64,000 nt of DNA from Ruminococcus sp. (lineage in GTDB: Bacteria; Bacillota; Clostridia; Oscillospirales; Ruminococcaceae), in assembly GCA_017558505.1 (NCBI GenBank), contig JAFYUM010000018.1, forward strand, positions 1-64,000, read 5' to 3'. Positions 40,568 to 49,875 of the stretch are shown piece by piece. The stretch's first letter is position 1. Every line of letters begins with the position of its first letter. The notes beneath the pieces were generated by a model that saw only the letters and a list, made by a program, of their open reading frames with translations, searched no databases and was not told the origin of the DNA. Both the position numbers and the translations under genes were made by a program.

Positions 40568-41422
40568 TTACTGAACAACATGATTAAGGATATATTCACT
40601 GACTTTACTGAAGCCCTCCTGTGAAAGCGTAAGAGTTTCATACGACCAGTACTTTTCATCCAGCTTGCCTGCTTCTGATTTAAGGGCAGTATTTGTGTCG
40701 ATACAATATACACCCTTACCGTCACACATATTCACCAATTTGCTGTTATAGTCATTTATTTTCTCATTTGAAAGAGCATCTGTGTCATATATAACAGGCG
40801 GATACTCCATAACATATATCTTCATTTCAGGTACAGTAGATTTCAGGCTGTCAATAAGCTTTGAATATTCTTCGATTACAGTTTCAACAGGTGTAGTTTC
40901 TATCTCGGCACCAAACATAAGATAAAGCGAAGCAGGCTTTTTCTGCTTTATTATCTCATAAGGTGACAAGTTTCCGAAGCTGCTCTCCTGCTTTATTACC
41001 GATACAGCAGAAAGTGTGAAATCCTTACCTCCGAATACTGTATCGCCGCCAAAACCAATACCTGCCATATCAGCAAGGGTATTATCAGTTATAAGGCTGC
41101 ATGAAGAAAAGTAATCACTGCCCATTGTTTCAGACTGCGGAACGGGATTTGAAAACGAGGTATTCACTACCGTCTCGCTTTCTGATTCTTTGGTATCCGC
41201 ATCAGAAGCCTCTGAACTTTCGTCCTGCGAGGAAACAAGCTGCTCTGAACCGAATTCCTCTTTAAGAAAGCTATCATTTACATTTACATTGAACATATAA
41301 ATCAGAAAACACAAAGCCACAGACAGGAAAAACAAGGTAAAGATAACGCTGAATTTGAATTTAAGCTTCGGCCCACCTTTTTTTCTTATTTTCCTTCTCT
41401 GAACATTTCTGCCTTTTTCCAT
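40568..41422 (-). CDS. Membrane-anchored SGNH-hydrolase-like protein with altered catalytic blocks
   Basis: A 284-residue protein; ATG 41422 has AAAGGAG 6 bases upstream. A strongly basic head (RRKIRKKGGPKLKFKF) precedes one membrane helix, then an acidic Ser-rich linker and a SGNH-like domain from about 100. The expected block I (FIGDSRT-like) reads YFSSCSLITDNTLADMAG, with Asn where the nucleophilic Ser belongs. The final DxxH block reads YETLTLSQEGFSKVSEYILN, lacking His. PASLYLMFG (block III region) is preserved. It may be a binding or regulatory relic of the acyl-esterase fold. Monocistronic. Confidence 0.65.
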   Translation of the reverse strand: MEKGRNVQRRKIRKKGGPKLKFKFSVIFTLFFLSVALCFLIYMFNVNVNDSFLKEEFGSEQLVSSQDESSEASDADTKESESETVVNTSFSNPVPQSETMGSDYFSSCSLITDNTLADMAGIGFGGDTVFGGKDFTLSAVSVIKQESSFGNLSPYEIIKQKKPASLYLMFGAEIETTPVETVIEEYSKLIDSLKSTVPEMKIYVMEYPPVIYDTDALSNEKINDYNSKLVNMCDGKGVYCIDTNTALKSEAGKLDEKYWSYETLTLSQEGFSKVSEYILNHVVQ

Positions 41423-41549
41423 AATCGCTCTCCTTTTCTGTTCAATCAATCCTTTACTATTATACCTCTTTTAAAAAAATATTTCAAGTGTTTTTTAATA
41501 AATAATATATATTAAATATAAAGCCATTCAAAAAACTTTTTGCAGGTTC

Positions 41550-42338
41550 CTATACATTTACTTCTTTATTATAATTCAACAAAAAACGCTTTTTATACTT
41601 CATTCGGGAATACTTTGATATGCTATTCATGTAAATCACATCATAAGCACCGCCGACAGCACCAACAACAGGTACTCCCTGAAGAAATTTCATGTATAGC
41701 AGCTCTGAAGAAAGCACACTGCTTGCACTCAATATCTGTTCCGAACGATTGTAACCGGCCGGAAGAACAGGATTAACTATAAATTCATCAATTTTACGAT
41801 TTATTTCTTCAAGATGACTTTCATATGATACCGAACCTTCAATCAGAAGCAGGATAAAGTATTTTTCCTCCTCCGTTTCATAACCGAAGCCGTATCTTAT
41901 TGCTATTTCGTAAATGCAGCGTAAAATCATTGCTGTAAAAACAGGTATATCAGGCAATCCCATGCCGAGAAGTCCCATGCCGATTCCTGAAACTCCCGAA
42001 ACAGCAAGATTTACTCCACCTGCTATATCTGCCTTATTTGACAGTTTTTTCAGTGATTTGCTCGTTCCGCGAATACGTGCAGAATACAAATCAACCTGAA
42101 AATCTTTTTCAAGCTCATCTTTTTTATAAGTTAATTCAATTACAGATGTACCCTTATCAAAAATAACGGAAAAAGCCTTTGAAAAAGCCACATTAATATT
42201 ATCACTTAACTTTTCAGGAACTTTATCTGCAAGAAAACGATTTATAGCAGATTCCTTGTGATTCTTACGCCCCTCGAGAAATCTGTTTTCCTTTGTTATA
42301 AGCTGTTTAAGCTCTTTTTCCTGATGTGTAACTTTCAT
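41550..42338 (-). CDS. EcsC family protein
   Basis: A 262-residue protein; ATG 42338 has GGGG 8 bases before. The EcsC signature region is clear: GGVNLAVSGVSGIGMGLLGM, GLPDIPVFTAMILRCIYEIA and RYGFGYETEEEKYFILLLIE. EcsC proteins are amphipathic, membrane-associated, of unclear biochemical function; in Bacillus EcsC is encoded beside an ABC exporter, here it is alone. Stand-alone, no terminator obvious. Confidence 0.85.
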   Translation of the reverse strand: MKVTHQEKELKQLITKENRFLEGRKNHKESAINRFLADKVPEKLSDNINVAFSKAFSVIFDKGTSVIELTYKKDELEKDFQVDLYSARIRGTSKSLKKLSNKADIAGGVNLAVSGVSGIGMGLLGMGLPDIPVFTAMILRCIYEIAIRYGFGYETEEEKYFILLLIEGSVSYESHLEEINRKIDEFIVNPVLPAGYNRSEQILSASSVLSSELLYMKFLQGVPVVGAVGGAYDVIYMNSISKYSRMKYKKRFLLNYNKEVNV

Positions 42339-42490
42339 AATCATATCCCCATTCATATATTGTTGCTCCATAAATCCCGTCTTATCCCCAGGACAAATAC
42401 AGATTATTATTTTGTACCATTGTCTGACAGTAAGATTCAGTTTACGCAGCAATATTATTATAACAGAATTCCAAGAAAAATGCAACACTA

Positions 42491-45268
42491 TCATGCCATA
42501 ATTTCAGTACGGCTTCCGCCCGTGTGACTTTTTCTGACTATTATCTGCCTGTCTATGCGTTTTCTCAATTCAGATACGTGGGAAATAATCCCCACAAGAC
42601 GATTGCCCTCTGCAAGCCCTTGTATAGCATTAAGGGCAAGATTCAGCGTTTCTTCATCAAGGGAGCCGAATCCCTCGTCCACAAACATTGTATCAACACT
42701 TATTCCACCTGCACTGCTCTGAATTTCTTCCGATAAACCGAGAGCAAGTGAAAGAGATGCAAGGAAGGATTCTCCGCCTGAAAGAGTTCTGACGCTTCTT
42801 TCCGAACCGTTATAATGGTCGATAACATCAAGTTCAAGACCACTTTTACTTCGGTTGTCAATGGCGATACTTCGCCTTTTAAGGTCATATCTGCCGTCTG
42901 TCATAACTGAAAACCTGCTGTTTGCACGGGCAATAACTCTGTCAAAGCAGCTCATCTGAACATATGTTTCAAGCATTATTTTTTCTTTGCCCACTAAATT
43001 TCCGTTAGCTGTATCACTTAAATCTTTCAGCATAACAAGCTTTTTTTCACAGTCAGCCATTGCAGCGGATTCCTTATTAATTCCCGAAAATGCATATTCC
43101 GCTGAATTTATCCTGCTCACCACAGATTTAGTATTTTCTTCAATGTGACACAGTTTTTCAGCATACTCCGACTTCTTTTTCTGTGCATTTTCAGCCTTTT
43201 CAATAACACCCTCCGGAATATGATTTGTAAGGTGTTTTATTCTGCTGTCAAGCTCCGCATACTTTTCCCGACATTCTGTAAGATTTCTTTCAGCCGATTC
43301 AATTAATCTTCTATACTTATTATTAACAGCATTAAGCGTGTGAATGTGTTCCTCCGCTTCAGAAACAGAAGAAAAACGAAGTGAAGATTTTGCGGAATTC
43401 ACACTTTTTTCCATTTCTGCAAGACGTGTCGTAAGCACAGATAATTGTTTTTCAGCCTCACTGAAATCATTTATTGCAGTCCTGTATTCAGCCTCTGTTT
43501 CGGGAATAAGCCCGTCAAGTTCTTTTTTTCTTTTCAGCTGCTTCTCTGACAAAGAAAGCTTCTCACGAAGTACAGGTATTTCCATTTCAACATGGTCAAC
43601 TTCTGCTTGCGTTCTGTACATCAGCTTCACCTTATCAGAAATATCAACAGTGTCTGCAAAAAATACGTTTGCGGCATTTTCGATATTTTCTTTCAGGCCA
43701 TTGACTTTTGTGTTGAGTTCCGCCGCCTTGTTACTGAGTTTTTCCGTTTCTGCTCTCATTTTTTTCAGTTCTTTTTCTGAATTTTTTATATCCTGTTCAC
43801 TTGGCGGATTATCTGATAAAACAGCAGGTGCGGGATGCTCCTTTGAACCGCATACAGGACAGGGCTCCCCCGCTTTAAGGGTTGAAGCAATTATACCTGC
43901 CTGACTGTCAAGAAAACGTCGGTTGAGTTCATCAAACTTACGGCTCATTATTTCAAACGTGTCAGCAGAAGAAATATACTCACTACGCATGTTTTCAAGC
44001 TGTTTTTCCGTTTCTGTAAAACTCCTGATGACAGCACATAGCTTATTTCCGTTTTCCGCACGCATTTCAGCTTCTTTTATGCTGTATTCCGTTTTCTGCC
44101 TGTCAGCTGCCGCATTTTCAAGGGATTTATATTCAGCTTTACATTTATTCAATTGCTTTTCTGCGGTTTTAAGTATTTTTTCGGCATTTTCTCTTATATC
44201 CGAATACTTTTTGCATTCCGCAGCTGTATTCTGAAGCTCCGCCTGCATTTTATCAAGCTTTGAATAGTTCTCCATTTCAGCTTCAATAACAGCAGACTCA
44301 CGGGTATTTTTTTCAATTTCAGGCTTTTTTTCAATTGCCTTGCTGTATATCTCCGTCAGCTTTTCTTTTTCTTCAACTGTTCCGGCATATTCAATTCTGC
44401 ACTTTTTAAGTTCTTCACAAAGTTTCAATGCAGTTTCATATTTTCCAAGCTCGTTGTTTATATTTTCTATCTCGCTGCTGATAATGGTTTTTTGCTTATT
44501 GTACTCATCAGCTTTTATTTTATCTTCAGCAATAATTTTCGAAACAAGCTCAAGTAAATCCACGTTGGTAAGCATACCTGATATTGCTTTTTCAAGTTTT
44601 TCTGTATAAGATGAGTTTTCATCACATCTTACACCGCTGATATACTGAAATATTGAAGCTTCATGAGATTTGTACCGACTCTCACAATTACGCAATTCAG
44701 CTTTCAGACGTTCCTGTAATCGCATGAAATATTCTGTTTTGAATATTCGTCTGAATATTTCAAGCCGTTCTGCTGATTCCGCAAGAAGCAGCTTCATAAA
44801 TTCTCCCTGCGCAAGCATTGAAATCTGTGTAAACTGCTCCCTGTCAAGTCCAAGAAGATTTTTCACATAATTTGTAACCTCCATTGACTTAGTGACAATA
44901 TATCCGTCGGGACAGATAAACTCAGCGTCAGCTGAAACAATTACCATCCCCTCTCCTCTTTTTGATTTTCTTTCATAGGTAGGATTTCTGCGGATTTTAT
45001 ACACCTTTCCGTTATATTCAAACTCCAGAATAACTTCTGTTACTGTATCGGGATCTGCATATTTTGAACGGAACATATTTGAAGTTCGTGCACTTCCGCT
45101 TGCTCTGCCATAAAGTGCAAATGTTACAGCATCAAATATTGTTGTTTTTCCTGCTCCTGTATCACCCGTTATAAGATACACACCTCTGTCACCGAGAAGT
45201 GTCATATCTATTTCTTCTGTTTTTGCATAGGGACCGAAAGCGGACATTATAAGCTTAAGTGGCTTCAT
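42491..45268 (-). CDS. sbcC: Nuclease SbcCD ATPase subunit
   Basis: A 925-residue SMC/Rad50-like ATPase for double-strand break and hairpin processing. Walker A is GDTGAGKT (residues about 35-42). Two long coiled coils flank the zinc hook CPVCGSKEHP. The C-terminal half has the signature LSGGESFLASLSLALGLSE and Walker B with the D-loop MFVDEGFGSLDEETL. ATG 45268 overlaps the SbcD stop as ATGA with GGAGGAGG upstream. Works with SbcD, which supplies the nuclease. Confidence 0.95.
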   Translation of the reverse strand: MKPLKLIMSAFGPYAKTEEIDMTLLGDRGVYLITGDTGAGKTTIFDAVTFALYGRASGSARTSNMFRSKYADPDTVTEVILEFEYNGKVYKIRRNPTYERKSKRGEGMVIVSADAEFICPDGYIVTKSMEVTNYVKNLLGLDREQFTQISMLAQGEFMKLLLAESAERLEIFRRIFKTEYFMRLQERLKAELRNCESRYKSHEASIFQYISGVRCDENSSYTEKLEKAISGMLTNVDLLELVSKIIAEDKIKADEYNKQKTIISSEIENINNELGKYETALKLCEELKKCRIEYAGTVEEKEKLTEIYSKAIEKKPEIEKNTRESAVIEAEMENYSKLDKMQAELQNTAAECKKYSDIRENAEKILKTAEKQLNKCKAEYKSLENAAADRQKTEYSIKEAEMRAENGNKLCAVIRSFTETEKQLENMRSEYISSADTFEIMSRKFDELNRRFLDSQAGIIASTLKAGEPCPVCGSKEHPAPAVLSDNPPSEQDIKNSEKELKKMRAETEKLSNKAAELNTKVNGLKENIENAANVFFADTVDISDKVKLMYRTQAEVDHVEMEIPVLREKLSLSEKQLKRKKELDGLIPETEAEYRTAINDFSEAEKQLSVLTTRLAEMEKSVNSAKSSLRFSSVSEAEEHIHTLNAVNNKYRRLIESAERNLTECREKYAELDSRIKHLTNHIPEGVIEKAENAQKKKSEYAEKLCHIEENTKSVVSRINSAEYAFSGINKESAAMADCEKKLVMLKDLSDTANGNLVGKEKIMLETYVQMSCFDRVIARANSRFSVMTDGRYDLKRRSIAIDNRSKSGLELDVIDHYNGSERSVRTLSGGESFLASLSLALGLSEEIQSSAGGISVDTMFVDEGFGSLDEETLNLALNAIQGLAEGNRLVGIISHVSELRKRIDRQIIVRKSHTGGSRTEIMA

Positions 45269-46404
45269 AGGATTTCCTCCTCCCATACAGATTTTATGAG
45301 GGAGTCCATAAACTCTTTCTGTTCATCTGTCATTTTGCGGTTGCACTTCAATTCAAAAAACTCAGAAAAAATATCAATAGGCGGCATTTTTTCATTTCTT
45401 ACATCCGACAATATAACATTATTTTTTCTTGTACGGCTGTTATCATAAAAAAGCTGCAACAAATTCGGATATACCTTTTTAAGCTTTCTTGCACCGTCAG
45501 GAATATCCGCTTCATCGGTCAGCGTTATATAGATGTAATCCTCCGTATTTATATTGCTGTAGAAGTTTTTGTCCGTAAGCTGTTCATATGTGCCCTTGTA
45601 GGATTTTACATCACGCAGCGGCTTAATGGGGATTTCTTTTATACTTACATTTCCATTTTCGTCAATATCAGCTATTGTAAATGACTTTTCCTGATTTACC
45701 TCGTCGATGTGATATTTCAGCTGGCTTCCGCAGTAACGGATTTTACTGCTTCCCACAAATTGCGGACGGTGAATATGACCTAATGCCACATAATCAAAAG
45801 TATCAAGAATTCCACAGTCAACATTTTCAGTTCCGCCAACAAAGAATTCTTCTGATTTGCTCAATTGTGAGCCTGTAACAAACTGATGCGTCACAAGTAT
45901 ATTTCTCTTTGCATCGTCAATTTCAATATCACCGATTACAGCTTCCAGAGCCTCAGTAAAGCTTTCTATTTTTCTGTCAGGATAAAACCCTCTTACATTA
46001 GAAGGCTTTATAAAAGGAAGAAGATAGAAATTGACCTCACCGTGTTCATCGCTGAGAATTACCAGCTGTATTTTGCCATTATAAACTGGGGCGATGTAAA
46101 CTCCACCGGCAGACATAACTCGTCCGCCGAAGGAAATACGTTCCGCTGAATCGTGATTTCCGCTTATTATCAGCACCGGTATATTCTTTTGCGTCAACTT
46201 ATACAGAAAATCATCAAACACCTGCACAGCCTCCGCAGGCGGTACGGTTTTATCATAGATATCACCGGCAATAACAACGCAGTCGATTTCTTCCCCGTCG
46301 CATATTTCATATACCTGCGATAACACGTACTTCTGATTTTCAAGCATGGAATATTCTTTAAGTTTTTTTCCTATATGCAAATCGGAAAGATGAAAAATCT
46401 TCAT
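45265..46404 (-). CDS. sbcD: Nuclease SbcCD exonuclease subunit
   Basis: A 379-residue Mre11-like calcineurin-fold phosphoesterase. Metal-binding motifs in order: FHLSDLHIGK, VVIAGDIYDKTVPP, LIISGNHDSAERISFG, LVTHQFVTG and YVALGHIHRPQFV. The N-terminus matches the family (KIFHLSDLHIGKKL). Couples by ATGA overlap to sbcC. Separated from the upstream membrane-protein gene by a CCGCAC hairpin (46431-46453). Confidence 0.95.
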   Translation of the reverse strand: MKIFHLSDLHIGKKLKEYSMLENQKYVLSQVYEICDGEEIDCVVIAGDIYDKTVPPAEAVQVFDDFLYKLTQKNIPVLIISGNHDSAERISFGGRVMSAGGVYIAPVYNGKIQLVILSDEHGEVNFYLLPFIKPSNVRGFYPDRKIESFTEALEAVIGDIEIDDAKRNILVTHQFVTGSQLSKSEEFFVGGTENVDCGILDTFDYVALGHIHRPQFVGSSKIRYCGSQLKYHIDEVNQEKSFTIADIDENGNVSIKEIPIKPLRDVKSYKGTYEQLTDKNFYSNINTEDYIYITLTDEADIPDGARKLKKVYPNLLQLFYDNSRTRKNNVILSDVRNEKMPPIDIFSEFFELKCNRKMTDEQKEFMDSLIKSVWEEEIL

Positions 46405-46430
46405 ATAAATCAGCTCCTATTAAGGGAAAA

Positions 46431-46453
46431 CCGCACGATTCTACACCGTGCGG
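46431..46453 (-). other. Intercistronic hairpin with CCGCAC core (before sbcD)
   Basis: CCGCACG / CGTGCGG stem, 9-base loop, followed on the coding strand by TTTTCCC and then AGGAG of sbcD. Could be a weak terminator after the DUF624 gene. Confidence 0.6.
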
Positions 46454-46505
46454 GATTTTGGTTATATAACACTCTGATAACCTGAATATGGTTTCATAGT
46501 TTCAC

Positions 46506-47426
46506 TTATGATATTCTCTTACCCTTTGTCTTCTTACGTTTTTCAATGGGCTTTTCCTTTCCGCCCATATCCTCAAATAATGTTTCTACGTCTATATCGT
46601 CTGTTTCGTCAGTAAGCTCCGGATTAATCTCGCCCTTACTTTCGTAGAAAGGATTTATAACATACTTCTGAATTACAGGGTAGCAGTTGAAGCATACCAC
46701 AAACCATGAAACTGCCATAGGAAAAAACGGTATAATCGTAAGAGCTATAAATGGCATCAACAAGAAAATTACCACAATAAATCCTACAAAGAAAACATAA
46801 AAGAAAGTGGCAATAAAGTTCTGCTTCAATGCAGCAAACGCAAGAGCAAATGAATTTTTAAAAAGATTTTTCATAGAAAGGTCGGTTGCTGTCATCATGA
46901 GGAATATATAATAATTCATAAGAAGTATTACAAAAGCAACGCTCATTGTTATAATCAAAGGAATATAGAACAGCTTGCTTTCATAATGATTTGCCCAGTC
47001 GGGATAAATATTGTACGCAGAAAAAGCCGACATTGCCGCAACTACGTCAAGTATTCCGACAACAACTGATTTTTTGAAGTTCTCACGAAATCCTCTGAAA
47101 AAATCTCGTATTACAAATGTATGCTTCTGAATTACAAAGGAACGTATAACTTTAGTCATTCCCGCCATTGCAGGGCCTATGAACACAGCGAACAAAAGAA
47201 ACAGCACACATTCAATAGCAAACATTACCCTGACATCCTTAACAAGAAAGAATATAAATAATGCAATATATAATGGCAGACAGAATATGAAAAACAACAA
47301 ATTCAAACCCGTAAGCTTCCAGAATTTACTGAAAAATATATCCCAGAATAAAGCAACTCCCGTTTTCTTCGGTGCATATTTGGATATACCCGGTCCTGAA
47401 CTTTCGTAACTACTAAATAAACCCAC
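46506..47426 (-). CDS. DUF624 (YesL-like) membrane protein
   Basis: A 306-residue membrane protein with six hydrophobic segments. FFSKFWKLTGLNLLFFIFCL, the IGPAMAGMTKVIRSFV and FFRGFRENFKKS blocks, and the AFAALKQNFIATFFYVFFVG segment match the YesL/DUF624 family often found near carbohydrate transporters. C-terminal 50 residues are charged and cytoplasmic (IEKRKKTKGKRIS). Follows the 188-residue membrane protein by 24 bases; same transcript. Confidence 0.75.
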   Translation of the reverse strand: MGLFSSYESSGPGISKYAPKKTGVALFWDIFFSKFWKLTGLNLLFFIFCLPLYIALFIFFLVKDVRVMFAIECVLFLLFAVFIGPAMAGMTKVIRSFVIQKHTFVIRDFFRGFRENFKKSVVVGILDVVAAMSAFSAYNIYPDWANHYESKLFYIPLIITMSVAFVILLMNYYIFLMMTATDLSMKNLFKNSFALAFAALKQNFIATFFYVFFVGFIVVIFLLMPFIALTIIPFFPMAVSWFVVCFNCYPVIQKYVINPFYESKGEINPELTDETDDIDVETLFEDMGGKEKPIEKRKKTKGKRIS

Positions 47427-47450
47427 TTTTTACTTCCTCCAATTTTATCA

Positions 47451-48017
47451 TTAACATACGAAGTAGTTTGCAATTCCATATATAACTGATACAATTAGTA
47501 CTCCTGCTGCAAGAAAAATAAACCGCAGACAATACTTTTTCAATGACGGAGCTTCTTCCGACGATATTGTACTTTTCAACAGAGCGGTGGAATTGCGTAT
47601 AACCTCCCTGGCTGAAAGAATGCCTATAGCTGACAGTGCTGCCGTTTTAGGCAGATACAGCAAAAGCACCCACATAATTGCACCTGCACCTCTTTCACAA
47701 TACATAAGAGCCGCAGTACAGCCTATTTCTGCACCAAGACCGGCTAAAAATGCAATACCGCCGCCTTGTCCGAGCAGAAACAGCCCAAGTAAAAATGAAA
47801 CAACAAGATACATAAGACAGGTGACAGATGTCCCGAAAATAATCTGAAAAAGGGTTCCCCCGAAAACCTCAGGACATATGTATTTTTGCAGTATTTCACT
47901 ATCTGCAAAAAAAACAGCCGCAAAAGAACCTGCAGCAATGCCTGCAAGCTCCGTAAACAGCAGCGGAATAATCCATCCACCGCTTTTTTCACCCGATATA
48001 AATATTCTGCCCTTCAT
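47451..48017 (-). CDS. Polytopic membrane protein, SpoIIM-like at best
   Basis: A 188-residue protein with five hydrophobic helices and many Gly/Ala residues (LLGLFLLGQGGGIAFLAGLGA, LLLYLPKTAALSAIGILSA). The pattern, with a G-rich loop and a final stretch of KKYCLRFIFLAAGVLIVSVI, faintly resembles stage II sporulation protein M family members. I cannot confirm it. It lies between proC and the DUF624 gene on the same strand. Confidence 0.5.
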   Translation of the reverse strand: MKGRIFISGEKSGGWIIPLLFTELAGIAAGSFAAVFFADSEILQKYICPEVFGGTLFQIIFGTSVTCLMYLVVSFLLGLFLLGQGGGIAFLAGLGAEIGCTAALMYCERGAGAIMWVLLLYLPKTAALSAIGILSAREVIRNSTALLKSTISSEEAPSLKKYCLRFIFLAAGVLIVSVIYGIANYFVC

Positions 48018-48075
48018 GCCCTCTCATTCCTTTCATATCCCTATAATACAGGATATGCAGAAAGGACAGGTTATA

Positions 48076-48882
48076 TTACTTTGATAATTCGTATGCTCTC
48101 TTTGTACAACTTTCACAGCAGTTTTTTACCGTATCTGTAAGCCTGCCCTCGTAAAGTCTGTCTAGACCTGCAAGCGTTGTACCTCCCGGAGAGGATACCA
48201 TTTTAATAAGCTCATCAATTGTATATCCCGACTCTGTAAGCATCTTTGCAGAGCCGATAAGACTCTGGCTGAAAAGCTCCAGTGCTGCTTCGGGTGATAT
48301 TCCGACAGTATCAGCATATTCAACAAAGCCCTTTGCAAAAAGATATATAAACGCAGGGCTGCTGCCGTTTACTGCAATAATTTCTTTCATCTTGTTCTTT
48401 GGAACAACCGCAGCTTTTCCACAGGCACGGAATACATTGAGGATAATCTCAAATTCCTCGTCCGTTACATTTTCATTTTTTGAAAGTGCCGACGCACCCT
48501 CTCCTAAAAGCAAGGGAGTATTGGGCATAACAAGTATAACCTTTGCATCTGCTATTGTCTTTGAAGCTATAAATTCATCTGAAATTCCGGCGGCAATCGA
48601 TACAAGCACCTTATCAGCTGTTACAGCAGGTGCAATTGATTCAAGTACACCCTCAATAACCTGTGGTTTTACTGCAAGAAAAACATATCCGCACTTTTCA
48701 GTTACTTCAACCGCATCAAAGCAGGCTATAACACCGTATTCCGCAAGTTCTTCAAGCTTTTCAGCATTTGGATCAGCGGCATAAAGCTCAATATTCTTTC
48801 CTGCTTCACTGGCTGAAATTCCTTTCATAATTGCGGCACCCATATTTCCTGCACCAATAAATCCAATTTTAATTTTTTCCAT
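48076..48882 (-). CDS. proC: Pyrroline-5-carboxylate reductase
   Basis: A 268-residue enzyme for the last step of proline synthesis. N-terminal Rossmann: KIGFIGAGNMGAAIMKGI. Typical blocks follow: VFLAVKPQVIEGVLESIAP, VSIAAGIS, VILVMPNTPLLLGEGASALS, and the C-terminal signature LIKMVSSPGGTTLAGLDRLYEG. ATG 48882 has AGGAG 7 bases upstream and is 14 bases after the CobW-type gene. Co-transcription of proC with two metallochaperone genes is not a usual arrangement. Confidence 0.95.
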   Translation of the reverse strand: MEKIKIGFIGAGNMGAAIMKGISASEAGKNIELYAADPNAEKLEELAEYGVIACFDAVEVTEKCGYVFLAVKPQVIEGVLESIAPAVTADKVLVSIAAGISDEFIASKTIADAKVILVMPNTPLLLGEGASALSKNENVTDEEFEIILNVFRACGKAAVVPKNKMKEIIAVNGSSPAFIYLFAKGFVEYADTVGISPEAALELFSQSLIGSAKMLTESGYTIDELIKMVSSPGGTTLAGLDRLYEGRLTDTVKNCCESCTKRAYELSK

Positions 48883-48895
48883 TTTTATCTCCTGA

Positions 48896-49861
48896 TTAAT
48901 AGAATGTAGCAACTTCCTGCACAGGTGCTTCTGCTGCTTCAAGGGAAGTAACGTAGAGTACAGGTCCATCACCCTTGTATACCTTGTGCTTCTGTACCTT
49001 TATGTCGGCTGTAATTATCTGCCATTTTTTCGGATCAAAATCCACAGGCTTATCCCATACAGCCGCTGCCCAGCAATATTGTATATCGTCAACACAGCAT
49101 GTCATAATATGTCTGCCAAATGCAAATGAACCCTCCGGGAATTTTTTGTTAATAGCTGCAAGTCCCTTGAATGTTATTTTCTTTCCGTCGTATTTTTTTG
49201 GTTCGTCCATAATATCTCTATACCAGATTGCATAATCACGGTCATCAATTACAATATGGTCAGCCTCAATATCAAAGGGCAGAGGATCTTCAATATCGTC
49301 ATATGCAACCTGTCCGTCAGTATATTCGTAGCAGATTTCACTTCTGCGGCTTACACCTCTGACAATTTTATGAAATTCCTGTACATCATAGGATTTATCA
49401 AATCGGTTGAATACAGTAAGTTCAGCAAAATTAAGCTTATCTACAACAAGACTTCTCATATTAGCGTTGTAGCTGAGGAATGTTGAACCATCGGCAAAGA
49501 ACATAACCTGATATACACCCCAGTTATCGGGCATATTTGCAAGAAGCTCATTTACCTGCCACATACCGTTATACTCGATTACGATTTTTTCTGCTCTTGA
49601 TTCGTAGGCAATTCTTGCAAGATTGGGAATATTCATTTCCTCTTTATCTTCGATTGTCTTTATTGTAACATTCTTACCTTTATTAGGGAAACGGGACTTA
49701 TCAAGCTCCTCAATACCCTCCTCAAATGAGAGTATGAGTGTCTTTTCGCCTGAATTGAAGCGTTTATCCTCCATGGTTTCCTGTATAAAGCGGGTTTTTC
49801 CTGCTTCAAGAAATCCCAAGAATAAAAATACGGGAATTGGCTCCTGTCTGAAATTAGGCAT
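48896..49861 (-). CDS. CobW-type GTPase fused to a TIGR03943/DUF1980-like C-terminal domain
   Basis: A 321-residue protein. N-terminal P-loop FLGFLEAGKTRFI is a CobW/COG0523 form with Glu in place of Gly (GxxEAGKT). Body follows the family (EKTLILSFEEGIEELDKSRF, EKIVIEYNGMWQ). The CxCC metal motif is absent. C-terminal residues about 215-320 (YDGKKITFKGLAAINKKFPE, FAFGRHIMTCCVDDIQYCWA, KWQIITADIKVQ) resemble the OB-like C-domain of TIGR03943/YcgQ proteins that partner with permeases in zinc-limited cells. Lies 14 bases after the His-rich CobW gene. Confidence 0.7.
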   Translation of the reverse strand: MPNFRQEPIPVFLFLGFLEAGKTRFIQETMEDKRFNSGEKTLILSFEEGIEELDKSRFPNKGKNVTIKTIEDKEEMNIPNLARIAYESRAEKIVIEYNGMWQVNELLANMPDNWGVYQVMFFADGSTFLSYNANMRSLVVDKLNFAELTVFNRFDKSYDVQEFHKIVRGVSRRSEICYEYTDGQVAYDDIEDPLPFDIEADHIVIDDRDYAIWYRDIMDEPKKYDGKKITFKGLAAINKKFPEGSFAFGRHIMTCCVDDIQYCWAAAVWDKPVDFDPKKWQIITADIKVQKHKVYKGDGPVLYVTSLEAAEAPVQEVATFY

Positions 49862-49875
49862 AATCTATCTCCTTA

